Assembly (NCBI GenBank): GCA_016200745.1
Contig: JACQEF010000200.1
Location: 1-11,575, forward strand
DNA: 11,575 bases
Source: Chloroflexota bacterium
GTDB taxonomy: Bacteria; Chloroflexota; Limnocylindria; Limnocylindrales; CSP1-4
Reading direction: 5' to 3'
The notes below the pieces were generated by a model. The model was given only the letters and a program-made list of their open reading frames with translations, made no database searches and was not told where the DNA came from. The position numbers and the translations under genes are program-made. Of this stretch, positions 5,894-11,575 are shown in pieces; positions within the stretch are counted from its first letter, which is position 1; each line of letters opens with the position of its first letter.

Positions 5894-7942
5894 TTGATCG
5901 GAGGACGACGCCCACTACGGGGTGTCAAACCAGCGGACCGGCGGGTGCGCGTGGAGCGCCCCCATTCGCTCTACTTCCGCTACCAGGGTCACGGCCAGCT
6001 GGTCGCCAAGCCCGCCGCCTACGTCGCCCTGACGCCCGGCGAGCGCCTGCTCAACCGGATCCGCGCGACCGTCTTCGGGCGCCCGCTGTCGACCGAGGAG
6101 GAGATCGGCGAACGCCTGTCGAAGAAGAAGGCGCTGGCGATCTTCAGCTCGGACGCGATCAGCTCGTCGGCCTACGCGACCGAGGAGATCCTGCGCGTCC
6201 TGGTCCTCGCCGGAGCCAGCGCCCTGCTGCTGTCGGTCGAGGTGGCCATCGCGATCGCGCTCCTGCTGACCGTCGTGTCGGTCTCGTACCGGCAGGTCTG
6301 CCGGGCCTACCCGGGCGGCGGCGGGGCGTACGTCGTCGCCCGCACCAACCTCGCCCCGATCTTCGGCCTGATCGCCGCCGCGGCGCTGCTGATCGACTAC
6401 GTCATGACGGTCGCCGTGTCGACCGCGTCGGCGATCGCCCAGATCCAGTCGGTGGTGCCGGCGGTGTACGACATCCGGATCGAGATCGCGTTCGTGTCGA
6501 TCTCGCTGATCACGATCGCCAACCTCCGCGGACTCCGTGAGTCGGGGAACATCTTCGCTGTCCCGACGTACCTGTTCGTGGGCCTTGCGCTGGCGATCGT
6601 CGCGATCGGCGCGATCCGGATCATCGGCGGGACGGCCGCTCCGATGGCTGCCGAGCCGGATGCGGTGAGCTTCGGCACGGAGGGGCTTGGCGTGCTGCTC
6701 CTGCTCAAGGCCTTCGCCGGCGGCTCCGTCGCGCTGACCGGCGTCGAGGCGATCGCAAACGGGGTCCCCGCCTTCAAGCCGCCGGAATCCAGAAACGCCG
6801 CGAACACCATGACCGCCATGGCGGTCCTGCTCGGGATCCTGTTCATCGGCCTGACGGTCTTCGCCGTGCAGTTCGGTCTGCGACCCACGCTGGCGGGTGG
6901 CCCATCGATCGTCGCCCTCGCCGCCCGGACCGCGTTCGGCGATGGGTCGGCCCTGTTCGTGACCTTCGCCGCGAGCACCGCGCTGATCCTGTTCCTGGCG
7001 GCCAATACCAGTTTCAACGCGTTCCCGCGCCTGGCGGCGATCCTCGCCGAGGATGGCTACATGCCGCGCCAGTTCTCGTTCCGCGGGGACCGGCTGGCCT
7101 ACTCCTGGGGGATCGTCCTGCTGGCCGGGGTCGCCTTCCTCCTGCTGGCCGCGTTCGGCGGCGACACGCATGCCCTGATCCCGCTCTACTCGGTCGGCGT
7201 CTTCGTGACCTTCACGCTGAGCCAGGTCGGGATGGTCCGGCACTGGTGGAACGAGCGCAGCGCCGGCTGGCGCTGGCGGATGGCGGTCAATGCGGGCGGT
7301 GCCGTCCTCACGGCCATCGTCCTCCTCGTCGTCGTGTCCGAGAAGTTCGTCGACGGCGCCTACCTGGTCGTGATCCTGGTGCCGACCCTGGTGGCGATGA
7401 TGCTGTTCATCAAGCACCAGTACACCCGCTCGAACCGCGAGCTCGCCGTCGCGCCCGACCTCGTGGTCCGCGCGCCGCATCGCGAGCAGCGCGTGGTCGT
7501 GCCGATCCCGGGGCTGACTCGGGCCGTGGTCCAGGCGATCAACGTCGGCCGGACGATCAGCGACGACATCCGCGCGGTCTACATCTCGGACGACCCTGTC
7601 TCCGCCGCGGACGTGCGCACGACCTTCGAGCGCCAGGTCCCGGGCGTGACGCTGGTGGTGGTCGAGTCGCCCTACCGGGCGTTGAGCGGGCCGCTGCTCG
7701 CCTACCTCGAGCTGCTGGATGCGGCCTGGCCCCCGGACAAGCGCGAACCGATCACGTTCGTCGTGATCCCCGAATACGTGGCCCGCAGCTGGTGGGAGCG
7801 GATCCTCTACAACCAGGCGTCGAAACGGCTGCGCCGGGTGCTCCTGGGTCGCCCGCACACGGTCCTCGTCAACGTCCCATACCGGCGCGAAGACCCGGCC
7901 CTGTTCGAGTCGGCCCTCGGGGCGGAGCACGCCGACCAGTAG
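5894..7942 (+). CDS. kimA: KimA-type APC-superfamily potassium permease, copy 2
   Basis: This 682-residue tandem paralogue of the preceding permease has the same layout: N-terminal extension, about 12 membrane helices, then a cytosolic USP-like domain beginning HREQRVVVPI. The predicted K+ ligands are kept: D87, Y94, D168, Y169, T172, S176, T282, E285 and Y432. Residues 72-103 are identical in the two copies, and 28 of the first 36 match, so they are duplicates; other parts have diverged (for example YVVARTNLA against YSVSKRNIG). The C terminus carries about 14 extra residues after VNVPYRRED. The TTG start at 5894 is supported by GGAG at 5885-5888 and by alignment with copy 1 from residue 1. 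The 33-base gap after copy 1 argues for one mRNA. Two copies may differ in affinity or regulation, as the RCK proteins downstream would allow; that is inference. Confidence 0.9.
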   Translation: MIGGRRPLRGVKPADRRVRVERPHSLYFRYQGHGQLVAKPAAYVALTPGERLLNRIRATVFGRPLSTEEEIGERLSKKKALAIFSSDAISSSAYATEEILRVLVLAGASALLLSVEVAIAIALLLTVVSVSYRQVCRAYPGGGGAYVVARTNLAPIFGLIAAAALLIDYVMTVAVSTASAIAQIQSVVPAVYDIRIEIAFVSISLITIANLRGLRESGNIFAVPTYLFVGLALAIVAIGAIRIIGGTAAPMAAEPDAVSFGTEGLGVLLLLKAFAGGSVALTGVEAIANGVPAFKPPESRNAANTMTAMAVLLGILFIGLTVFAVQFGLRPTLAGGPSIVALAARTAFGDGSALFVTFAASTALILFLAANTSFNAFPRLAAILAEDGYMPRQFSFRGDRLAYSWGIVLLAGVAFLLLAAFGGDTHALIPLYSVGVFVTFTLSQVGMVRHWWNERSAGWRWRMAVNAGGAVLTAIVLLVVVSEKFVDGAYLVVILVPTLVAMMLFIKHQYTRSNRELAVAPDLVVRAPHREQRVVVPIPGLTRAVVQAINVGRTISDDIRAVYISDDPVSAADVRTTFERQVPGVTLVVVESPYRALSGPLLAYLELLDAAWPPDKREPITFVVIPEYVARSWWERILYNQASKRLRRVLLGRPHTVLVNVPYRREDPALFESALGAEHADQ

Positions 7943-7949
7943 ACCGGCG

Positions 7950-7967
7950 ACCGGCGGCCGCGCCGGT
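7950..7967 (+). terminator. GC hairpin after the second kimA copy
   Basis: ACCGGCG-GCCG-CGCCGGT is a perfect 7-bp stem with a tetraloop, 7 bases after the kimA stop. A second copy of the left arm (7943-7949) could pair instead with a longer loop. There is no U-tract. With a possible new -10 box right after it, it may mark the end of the permease transcript or attenuate read-through. Confidence 0.4.
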
Positions 7968-7969
7968 GG

Positions 7970-7975
7970 TATCGT
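7970..7975 (+). promoter_or_regulatory. Possible -10 element for a leaderless usp transcript
   Basis: TATCGT fits TANNNT and ends 8 bases before the ATG at 7984. No Shine-Dalgarno sequence is visible in the gap. The same arrangement precedes the metallophosphoesterase at 3100-3113. No clear -35 is seen. Confidence 0.35.
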
Positions 7976-7983
7976 GATCCGCC

Positions 7984-8442
7984 ATGTCAGAAGCCCACAG
8001 GCCGGTGTTCCACCGTGCCGTCATCGCTCTCAACGGCGGTTCGAGTGATGCGCGGATCGTCCGCCTCGTCGCCGAGCAGGCCCGCCTCACCAAGGCCGAG
8101 CTGATCGCGGTCCACATCCTCGAGATCGACTGGACGCTGCCGCTCGACGCGGACATCGCCGGCGACTCGGACGAGGTCCAGCGCGTCCTCGACAGTGCCG
8201 AGGCGATCGCCGAGGAATCGAAGATCAGGCTCGAACCCGTCCTCCTCCAGGCTCGAGACGTCGGCGCCGCGATCGTCGACGAGACCGTCGAGCGCGGAGC
8301 CGACCTGCTCGTGGTCGGCCTGCCCTATCGCAAGCGGTTCGGCGGCGAGTTCGCCATCGGCCGCACCATCCCGTACATCCTCCAGAACGCGCCGTGCGCG
8401 GTCTGGGTCGTCCGGGACCCGATCAGCGAGGAAACGAAGTGA
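7984..8442 (+). CDS. Universal stress protein (UspA family)
   Basis: This 152-residue single-domain cytosolic protein has the USP alpha/beta fold: first strand RAVIALNGGSSDARIV (11-26), AELIAVHILEIDW (38-50), then GADLLVVGLPYR (105-116), GRTIPYILQNAPCAVWVV (126-143). The usual ATP-binding G-x2-G-x9-G-[S/T] motif is altered: G112 and G126-R-T128 remain, but the second glycine is Tyr115, so ATP binding is uncertain. Its position between two permeases that end in a USP-like domain and two RCK proteins suggests a soluble partner in K+ or stress control; USP proteins are known to partner with transporters in some bacteria. It starts at ATG 7984, possibly leaderless. Its stop overlaps the next start as GTGA. 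Confidence 0.88.
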   Translation: MSEAHRPVFHRAVIALNGGSSDARIVRLVAEQARLTKAELIAVHILEIDWTLPLDADIAGDSDEVQRVLDSAEAIAEESKIRLEPVLLQARDVGAAIVDETVERGADLLVVGLPYRKRFGGEFAIGRTIPYILQNAPCAVWVVRDPISEETK

Positions 8443-8978
8443 AGATCGTCATCGTCGGTTGCGGCCGGGTGGGCGCATCCGCCGCGGATCTCTATGACCG
8501 CTCCGGCCACGACGTGATCATCCTCGACAGCGTCACCGCCGCCTTCGACCGTCTGCCGTCCACCTTCGGGGGACAGGCGATCCGGGGTGACGGGACGGAT
8601 GAGGACGTGCTCCTGAAGGCGGGTGCGGCCGGCGCGGACGTCTTCCTGGCCGTCACCGAGGGCGACAACCGGAACGTCATGGCCGCGCAGCTGGCCAACG
8701 AGGCCCTCGGTATCTCGCGATCCATCGCCAAGATCAACGACCCGCTCCGAGCGGCGGCGTATGCCGAACTCGGCATCGCGACCCTCTGCCGGACCGGGCT
8801 CATGCTCGACGCCGTCAACGAATACCTCGCGCTCGGCCCCTCGAACCTGCCGGGCATGCTCGCGCCGTCCGGCCATCATGACGGCGACCGGCACGATGGC
8901 ACGAGCTCGCTGACACGCCCCGTCTCGCCGACCGGCGCCTCGACCGGCTCGACGTCCGCCACCACCCAGGAGGTCTGA
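8439..8978 (+). CDS. TrkA/CeoB-type RCK_N protein, single domain
   Basis: This 179-residue cytosolic protein carries an RCK_N (TrkA-N) Rossmann domain: NAD(H)-binding G7-C-G-R-V-G12 in the first turn, D30 ending the second strand (ILD), GDGTDEDVL (50-58), AVTEGDNRNVMAAQLAN (71-87) and IAKINDP (96-102). RCK proteins gate K+ transport in response to nucleotides. Only this domain is present. Residues 134-179 are a Ser/Thr/Gly/His-rich tail instead of an RCK_C domain. The GTG at 8439 overlaps the usp stop and has GAGGAA at 8428-8433. It is followed 3 bases later by a full-length RCK gene. The short-plus-full pair resembles the adjacent mycobacterial ceoB/ceoC genes. It probably forms a hetero-oligomeric ring with the next protein. 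Confidence 0.87.
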   Translation: MKIVIVGCGRVGASAADLYDRSGHDVIILDSVTAAFDRLPSTFGGQAIRGDGTDEDVLLKAGAAGADVFLAVTEGDNRNVMAAQLANEALGISRSIAKINDPLRAAAYAELGIATLCRTGLMLDAVNEYLALGPSNLPGMLAPSGHHDGDRHDGTSSLTRPVSPTGASTGSTSATTQEV

Positions 8979-8981
8979 AAC

Positions 8982-9659
8982 GTGTTCGTCCTCGTCGTCG
9001 GCGGGGGGAAGGTCGGCTACTACCTGGCCAAGGAGCTCATCGACGCCGGCCACGAAGTCGCGCTGATGGAGAAGGACCGACGCCGGGCCGGCCAGATCGC
9101 CGACGAGATCGGATCCATCGTCATCGCCCACGACGGCTGCGAAGGGAAGTATCTCGGCGAGGCGGGCTGCAACCGCGCCGACGTCGTGGCGGCCGTGACC
9201 GGCGACGACGAGGACAACCTCGTGATCTGCCAGATGGCCAAGCACCACTTCGACGTCCCGCGCACGATCGCCCGCGTCAACAATCCCAAGAACGAGGCGC
9301 TCTTCCGGCACCTGGGCGTGGACGAGCTGATCAGCCCGACCCGGATGATCCTGGGCTCGATCGAGCAGGACATCCCGGTCCACGAGTTGCTCCACCTGGC
9401 GGCGCTCGGCGAGGGCGAGCTGGAGATCATCGAGGCGCACCTGCAGTCCGGCTCGCCGGCCATCGGCCATGCGCCGCGCGACCTGGCGATCCCGGATGGG
9501 TGCTCGCTGTTCGCGGTCATCCGCAACGGCGTCGCGACGCCGCTCCGCCCGGACACGATCATGCTCGAGGGCGACAAGGTCATCGCCATCGGCAACACCG
9601 ACTGCCAGGCGCTGCTGCACGCCCAGCTCATCGGCGAGGCACTCGCGACCGACGCCTGA
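8982..9659 (+). CDS. trkA: TrkA/CeoC-type potassium-transport regulator (RCK_N + RCK_C)
   Basis: This 225-residue cytosolic regulator has RCK_N at residues 1-120 (G7-G-G-K-V-G12 nucleotide loop, E30 after the second strand, AVTGDDEDNLVICQMAK 71-87, IARVNNPKNEALFRHLGVD 96-114). RCK_C is at about 135-210 (LGEGELEIIEAHL, GHAPRDLAIPDGCSLFAVIR, LEGDKVIAIG). E30 suits NAD(H) binding to the ribose hydroxyls. Such proteins sit under K+ transporters and alter flux with NADH/ATP or c-di-AMP state. The GTG at 8982 has an excellent Shine-Dalgarno, AGGAGGT (8968-8974), 7 bases upstream. No TrkH/KtrB membrane subunit is in the window, which makes the KimA-type permeases the likely partners, as in actinobacterial ceoB/ceoC loci beside an APC permease. 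It is the last gene of the K+ block. Confidence 0.92.
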   Translation: MFVLVVGGGKVGYYLAKELIDAGHEVALMEKDRRRAGQIADEIGSIVIAHDGCEGKYLGEAGCNRADVVAAVTGDDEDNLVICQMAKHHFDVPRTIARVNNPKNEALFRHLGVDELISPTRMILGSIEQDIPVHELLHLAALGEGELEIIEAHLQSGSPAIGHAPRDLAIPDGCSLFAVIRNGVATPLRPDTIMLEGDKVIAIGNTDCQALLHAQLIGEALATDA

Positions 9660-9664
9660 GAGAC

Positions 9665-9700
9665 GGGCGGATGGACCGGCCTCCGCCGGCCCCACCCGCC
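9665..9700 (+). terminator. Nested GC hairpin after trkA
   Basis: CCGGC-CTCC-GCCGG (9676-9689) is enclosed by GGCGG (9666-9670) pairing with CCGCC (9696-9700), starting 6 bases after the trkA stop. No U-tract follows. Position before a new promoter favours a transcript end, but GC-rich sequence makes chance pairing possible. A smaller hairpin, CCATT-TCTC-AATGG (9754-9767), lies further downstream. Confidence 0.35.
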
Positions 9701-9785
9701 ACCGCCATCGCGAAGACTTCCGTTCGCTGCCCGTCGCCGGGCACGTCGGATTGCCATTTCTCAATGGAACATTGGTGCCAGGACT

Positions 9786-9806
9786 CTTGACAACGCCATT
9801 GTCAGG
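9786..9806. promoter_or_regulatory. HAIR-like HspR operator overlapping the -35 box
   Basis: CTTGACA-N7-TGTCAGG has the size and spacing (7-7-7) of the HspR-associated inverted repeat, whose recalled consensus is CTTGAGT-N7-ACTCAAG. Its inner arms TGACAA/TTGTCA (9788-9793 and 9799-9804) are perfect. It covers the -35 element of the promoter for hsp20, hspR and lon, so binding would block transcription. An hspR gene in the same operon supports the reading; the match to the consensus is partial. Confidence 0.7.
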
Positions 9807-9816
9807 GTTCTAGCAT
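9787..9816 (+). promoter_or_regulatory. Promoter of the hsp20-hspR-lon operon
   Basis: A consensus -35 TTGACA (9787-9792) and a -10 TAGCAT (9811-9816) are separated by 18 bp. Transcription should start near 9823, giving a leader of about 57 nt. That leader includes a stem CGGGGC/GCCCCG (9831-9836, 9846-9851) and the Shine-Dalgarno AGGAGGT at 9866-9872. Confidence 0.65.
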
Positions 9817-9879
9817 CCGTCGTGTTGATACGGGGCCCAATGTGAGCCCCGGGACATCCATCACCAGGAGGTGTGCGAT

Positions 9880-10419
9880 ATGACGATCGTGCGCCGCGCC
9901 TCGCCCCTGGGCGAGCTCGTCTCGCTCCGGCAGGCGATGGACCGGCTCTTTGAAGACAGCTTCGTGCGTCCACGGGGCTGGGTCACCAGCGCGTTCGAGG
10001 GCTACGGCCTGCCGCTCGACATGACCAGCGGGCCCGATGCGGTGACCGTCGAGGCGTCGCTGCCGGGCTTCAAGCCCGAGGACGTCGAGATCACCGTCGA
10101 GAACGGGACGCTCAGCATCCACGCGGAAGGCAGCTCGCAGACCCGGGAAGGCGAGGGCGAATCCCTCGTCACCGAGATCCGGCGCGGGTCCGTCAGTCGA
10201 ACCATCACGCTGCCGGCCGGGCTGGAGCCCGACAAGGCGACCGCAACCTTCGAGCACGGCATGCTGAAGCTCCGGATCCCGAAGGCGGAGGCCGTCAAGC
10301 CCCGCCAGATCCGGATCACCCCGACGACCGACGGATCCTCCACCCATGGTTCGAATGGCTCGAAGCGCCTCGCCGACGGCGAGACCTCGGCCGAGACGGC
10401 CGTTCGGGCAGGCGCCTGA
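9880..10419 (+). CDS. hsp20: Small heat-shock protein, Hsp20/alpha-crystallin family
   Basis: This 179-residue ATP-independent holdase binds unfolding proteins. The N-terminal arm (SLRQAMDRLFEDSF, 13-26) is typical. The alpha-crystallin domain spans about 48-142: LPLDMTSGPDAVTVEASLPGFKPEDVEI near the start, NGTLSIHAEG in the middle, then the conserved G-x-L block HGMLKLRIPKAE. An I-R-I segment (RQIRITP) follows as the C-terminal anchoring motif. The tail beyond is Ser/Gly-rich and longer than usual. The ATG at 9880 is preferred over the GTG at 9871 because AGGAGGT lies 7 bases before it. It heads an operon with the repressor hspR (4-base gap) and lon, so induction on heat should lift all three together. 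Confidence 0.94.
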   Translation: MTIVRRASPLGELVSLRQAMDRLFEDSFVRPRGWVTSAFEGYGLPLDMTSGPDAVTVEASLPGFKPEDVEITVENGTLSIHAEGSSQTREGEGESLVTEIRRGSVSRTITLPAGLEPDKATATFEHGMLKLRIPKAEAVKPRQIRITPTTDGSSTHGSNGSKRLADGETSAETAVRAGA

Positions 10420-10423
10420 TCCG

Positions 10424-10783
10424 ATGGCGTCCGGACGGCTGGAACGCGACCCGGAGCAGCCGGTCTACGTCATCAGCGTGGCGGCGATGCTCGTCAGCGC
10501 CCATCCGCGAACGCTGCGGATCTACGAGGACGAGGGCCTGCTCTGCCCGGCCCGGACGCCATCTAACATCCGGCTCTATAGCGAGAATGACATCCGGCGG
10601 ATCACCTGGATCCGCCACCTGACCCGGGACCGAGGCGTGAACCTCGCCGGGATTCGCATCCTGTTCGAGCTCGAGGAGCGCCTCGGCGCCCGGATCCTCG
10701 AAGCTCTCTATGCCGAGGGAATCGCCGACGCGGAGGCCGCCAGTGCCGCCGCGCCGGACCCCGAGGCACACCCGCACACCTAG
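10424..10783 (+). CDS. hspR: HspR-type MerR-family heat-shock repressor
   Basis: This 119-residue DNA-binding protein is recognisable as HspR by the N-terminal PVYVISVAAMLVSAHPRTLRIYEDEGLL (12-39), the wing residues ARTPSNIRLYSENDIRRI (42-59) and RGVNLAGIRILFELEE (69-84), the HspR-like extension. In Streptomyces and mycobacteria HspR represses dnaK, clpB and lon through HAIR sites, with DnaK as co-repressor. Here it lies between hsp20 and lon, and the HAIR-like site at 9786-9806 should make it self-regulating. No strong Shine-Dalgarno is seen before the ATG, so translation is probably coupled to hsp20, which ends 4 bases earlier. The C-terminal tail (100-119) is Ala/Pro-rich and short. The stop TAG overlaps the Shine-Dalgarno of lon. 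Confidence 0.93.
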   Translation: MASGRLERDPEQPVYVISVAAMLVSAHPRTLRIYEDEGLLCPARTPSNIRLYSENDIRRITWIRHLTRDRGVNLAGIRILFELEERLGARILEALYAEGIADAEAASAAAPDPEAHPHT

Positions 10784-10791
10784 GAGATCTG

Positions 10792-11575
10792 ATGGCCAAG
10801 CGACCGTCCACCCCGGTCGAAGAGAAGCCCACCGCCAACGCCGCCGGCATCCGGGACATCCCGCTCGTCGCGCTCCGGGAGACGGTGATCTTCCCCGAGA
10901 TGATCGTCCCGCTCCAGGTGGGCCGCGAGAAGAGTGTCAACGCGCTCAACGCCGCGGTCGCCGAGGGGTCGCCGATCGCGCTCGTCACCCAGCGTCAAGC
11001 CGAGCAGGAGGAGATCGGCGATCCCTCCGAGCTCTACACCGTGGGCACCCTGGCCAAGATCGCCCAGGTCGTCCAGCTCCAGGACGGCACGGTCCGGGCG
11101 ATCGTCCAGGGCCAGGGGCGCCTGCGCGTCCATGGCTTCGCGTCGACCGACCCGTACCTGCGCGCGCGGATCGAGGAGGTGCCTGACCAGAACCCTGGTG
11201 GCCTCGAGATCCAGGCGTTGATGCGGACCGTCCAGGCCCAGATCGAGCAATACGTCGCGAGCGGTGCGCCCGTGCCGCCGGAGGCCGCGGTCGCCGCCCG
11301 CAACATCAGCGAGCCCGGGCTGCTGGCCGACATGGTCGCCTACAGCCCGGACATGACCACCGAGCAGCGCCAGGAGATGCTCGAGACGATCGACGTCGTG
11401 GCGCGCCTCAAGCTCGTCTCCAACTTCCTCGCACACCAGGTCGAGATCCTCGAGCTCAAGGGCCGGATCCAGTCGGAAGTCAAGTCCGAGATGGACAAGA
11501 CCCAGCGCGAATACATCCTGCGCGAGCAGCTCAAGGCCATCCAGCGCGAGCTGGGCGAGGACGACCCGCAGCAGG
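10792..11575 (+). CDS. lon: ATP-dependent Lon protease, N-terminal part (runs off window)
   Basis: Lon is a cytosolic AAA+ serine protease that degrades misfolded and some regulatory proteins. Only the first 261 codons are in the window. They show the Lon substrate-binding domain from about residue 22 (IPLVALRETVIFPEMIVPLQVGR), with LYTVGTLAKIAQVVQLQDGTVRAIVQG (81-107) and later LLADMVAYSPDMTTEQRQEMLE. The coiled-coil region at about 220-258 (SEMDKTQREYILREQLKAIQ) precedes the AAA+ domain. Walker A/B and the Ser-Lys dyad lie beyond the edge and cannot be judged. The first 20 residues are a short polar lead. The ATG at 10792 has AGGAG at 10782-10786. It is co-transcribed with hsp20 and hspR. 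Confidence 0.95.
   Translation, partial: MAKRPSTPVEEKPTANAAGIRDIPLVALRETVIFPEMIVPLQVGREKSVNALNAAVAEGSPIALVTQRQAEQEEIGDPSELYTVGTLAKIAQVVQLQDGTVRAIVQGQGRLRVHGFASTDPYLRARIEEVPDQNPGGLEIQALMRTVQAQIEQYVASGAPVPPEAAVAARNISEPGLLADMVAYSPDMTTEQRQEMLETIDVVARLKLVSNFLAHQVEILELKGRIQSEVKSEMDKTQREYILREQLKAIQRELGEDDPQQ

Noticed and set aside
5915..7930. Long minus-strand open frame opposite the second permease
   Set aside because: Same composition bias as above; the plus-strand frame has clear family motifs and membrane helices.
8325..9764. Minus-strand open frame of 479 codons opposite the two RCK genes
   Set aside because: Low-complexity Arg/Asp/Val-rich product antisense to two well-supported genes.

Overview
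The window is high-GC bacterial chromosome, densely packed with genes. The GC-rich codon use, frequent GTG/TTG starts, possible leaderless transcripts and the mix of gene families (HspR-type regulator, CsoR, KimA-type permeases, paired RCK proteins) suggest a Chloroflexota lineage, with Actinomycetota as the alternative. That placement is inference; no rRNA gene or taxon-specific marker was seen. No tRNA, rRNA, CRISPR array, IS element or phage gene was recognised.

Region 1 (10-1567, minus strand) is a tightly coupled three-gene operon read right to left: a small PD-(D/E)XK nuclease-like protein, hypoxanthine phosphoribosyltransferase (hpt), and a four-helix membrane protein. Both junctions are 4-base start/stop overlaps. 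Region 2 (1692-2169) is divergent: csoR, a Cu(I)-sensing repressor, sits behind its own near-perfect 19-bp palindromic operator. The operator overlaps the -10 box, and a stem-loop lies at the predicted mRNA 5' end. No copper exporter or chaperone is present in the window. Region 3 (about 2350-3844) holds rsmG, which lacks an obvious start codon, and a metallophosphoesterase.

Region 4 (3854-9659) is the centrepiece and looks like a potassium-homeostasis block: two tandem KimA-type APC-superfamily K+ permeases, a universal stress protein, and two Trk/Ceo-type RCK proteins. No TrkH/KtrB channel subunit lies in the window, so the RCK proteins may act on the KimA-type permeases. Both permeases share an N-terminal cytosolic extension of about 50 residues that is absent from Bacillus KimA as I recall it.

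Region 5 (9786-11575) is a heat-shock operon, hsp20-hspR-lon, preceded by a promoter whose -35 element is embedded in an inverted repeat shaped like the HspR operator (HAIR). lon runs off the right edge before its ATPase domain.

Together these are housekeeping and stress-homeostasis functions (purine salvage, ribosome methylation, copper sensing, potassium uptake, protein quality control). The least explained parts are the nuclease-like gene coupled to hpt, the KimA/RCK arrangement, and the rsmG 5' end.
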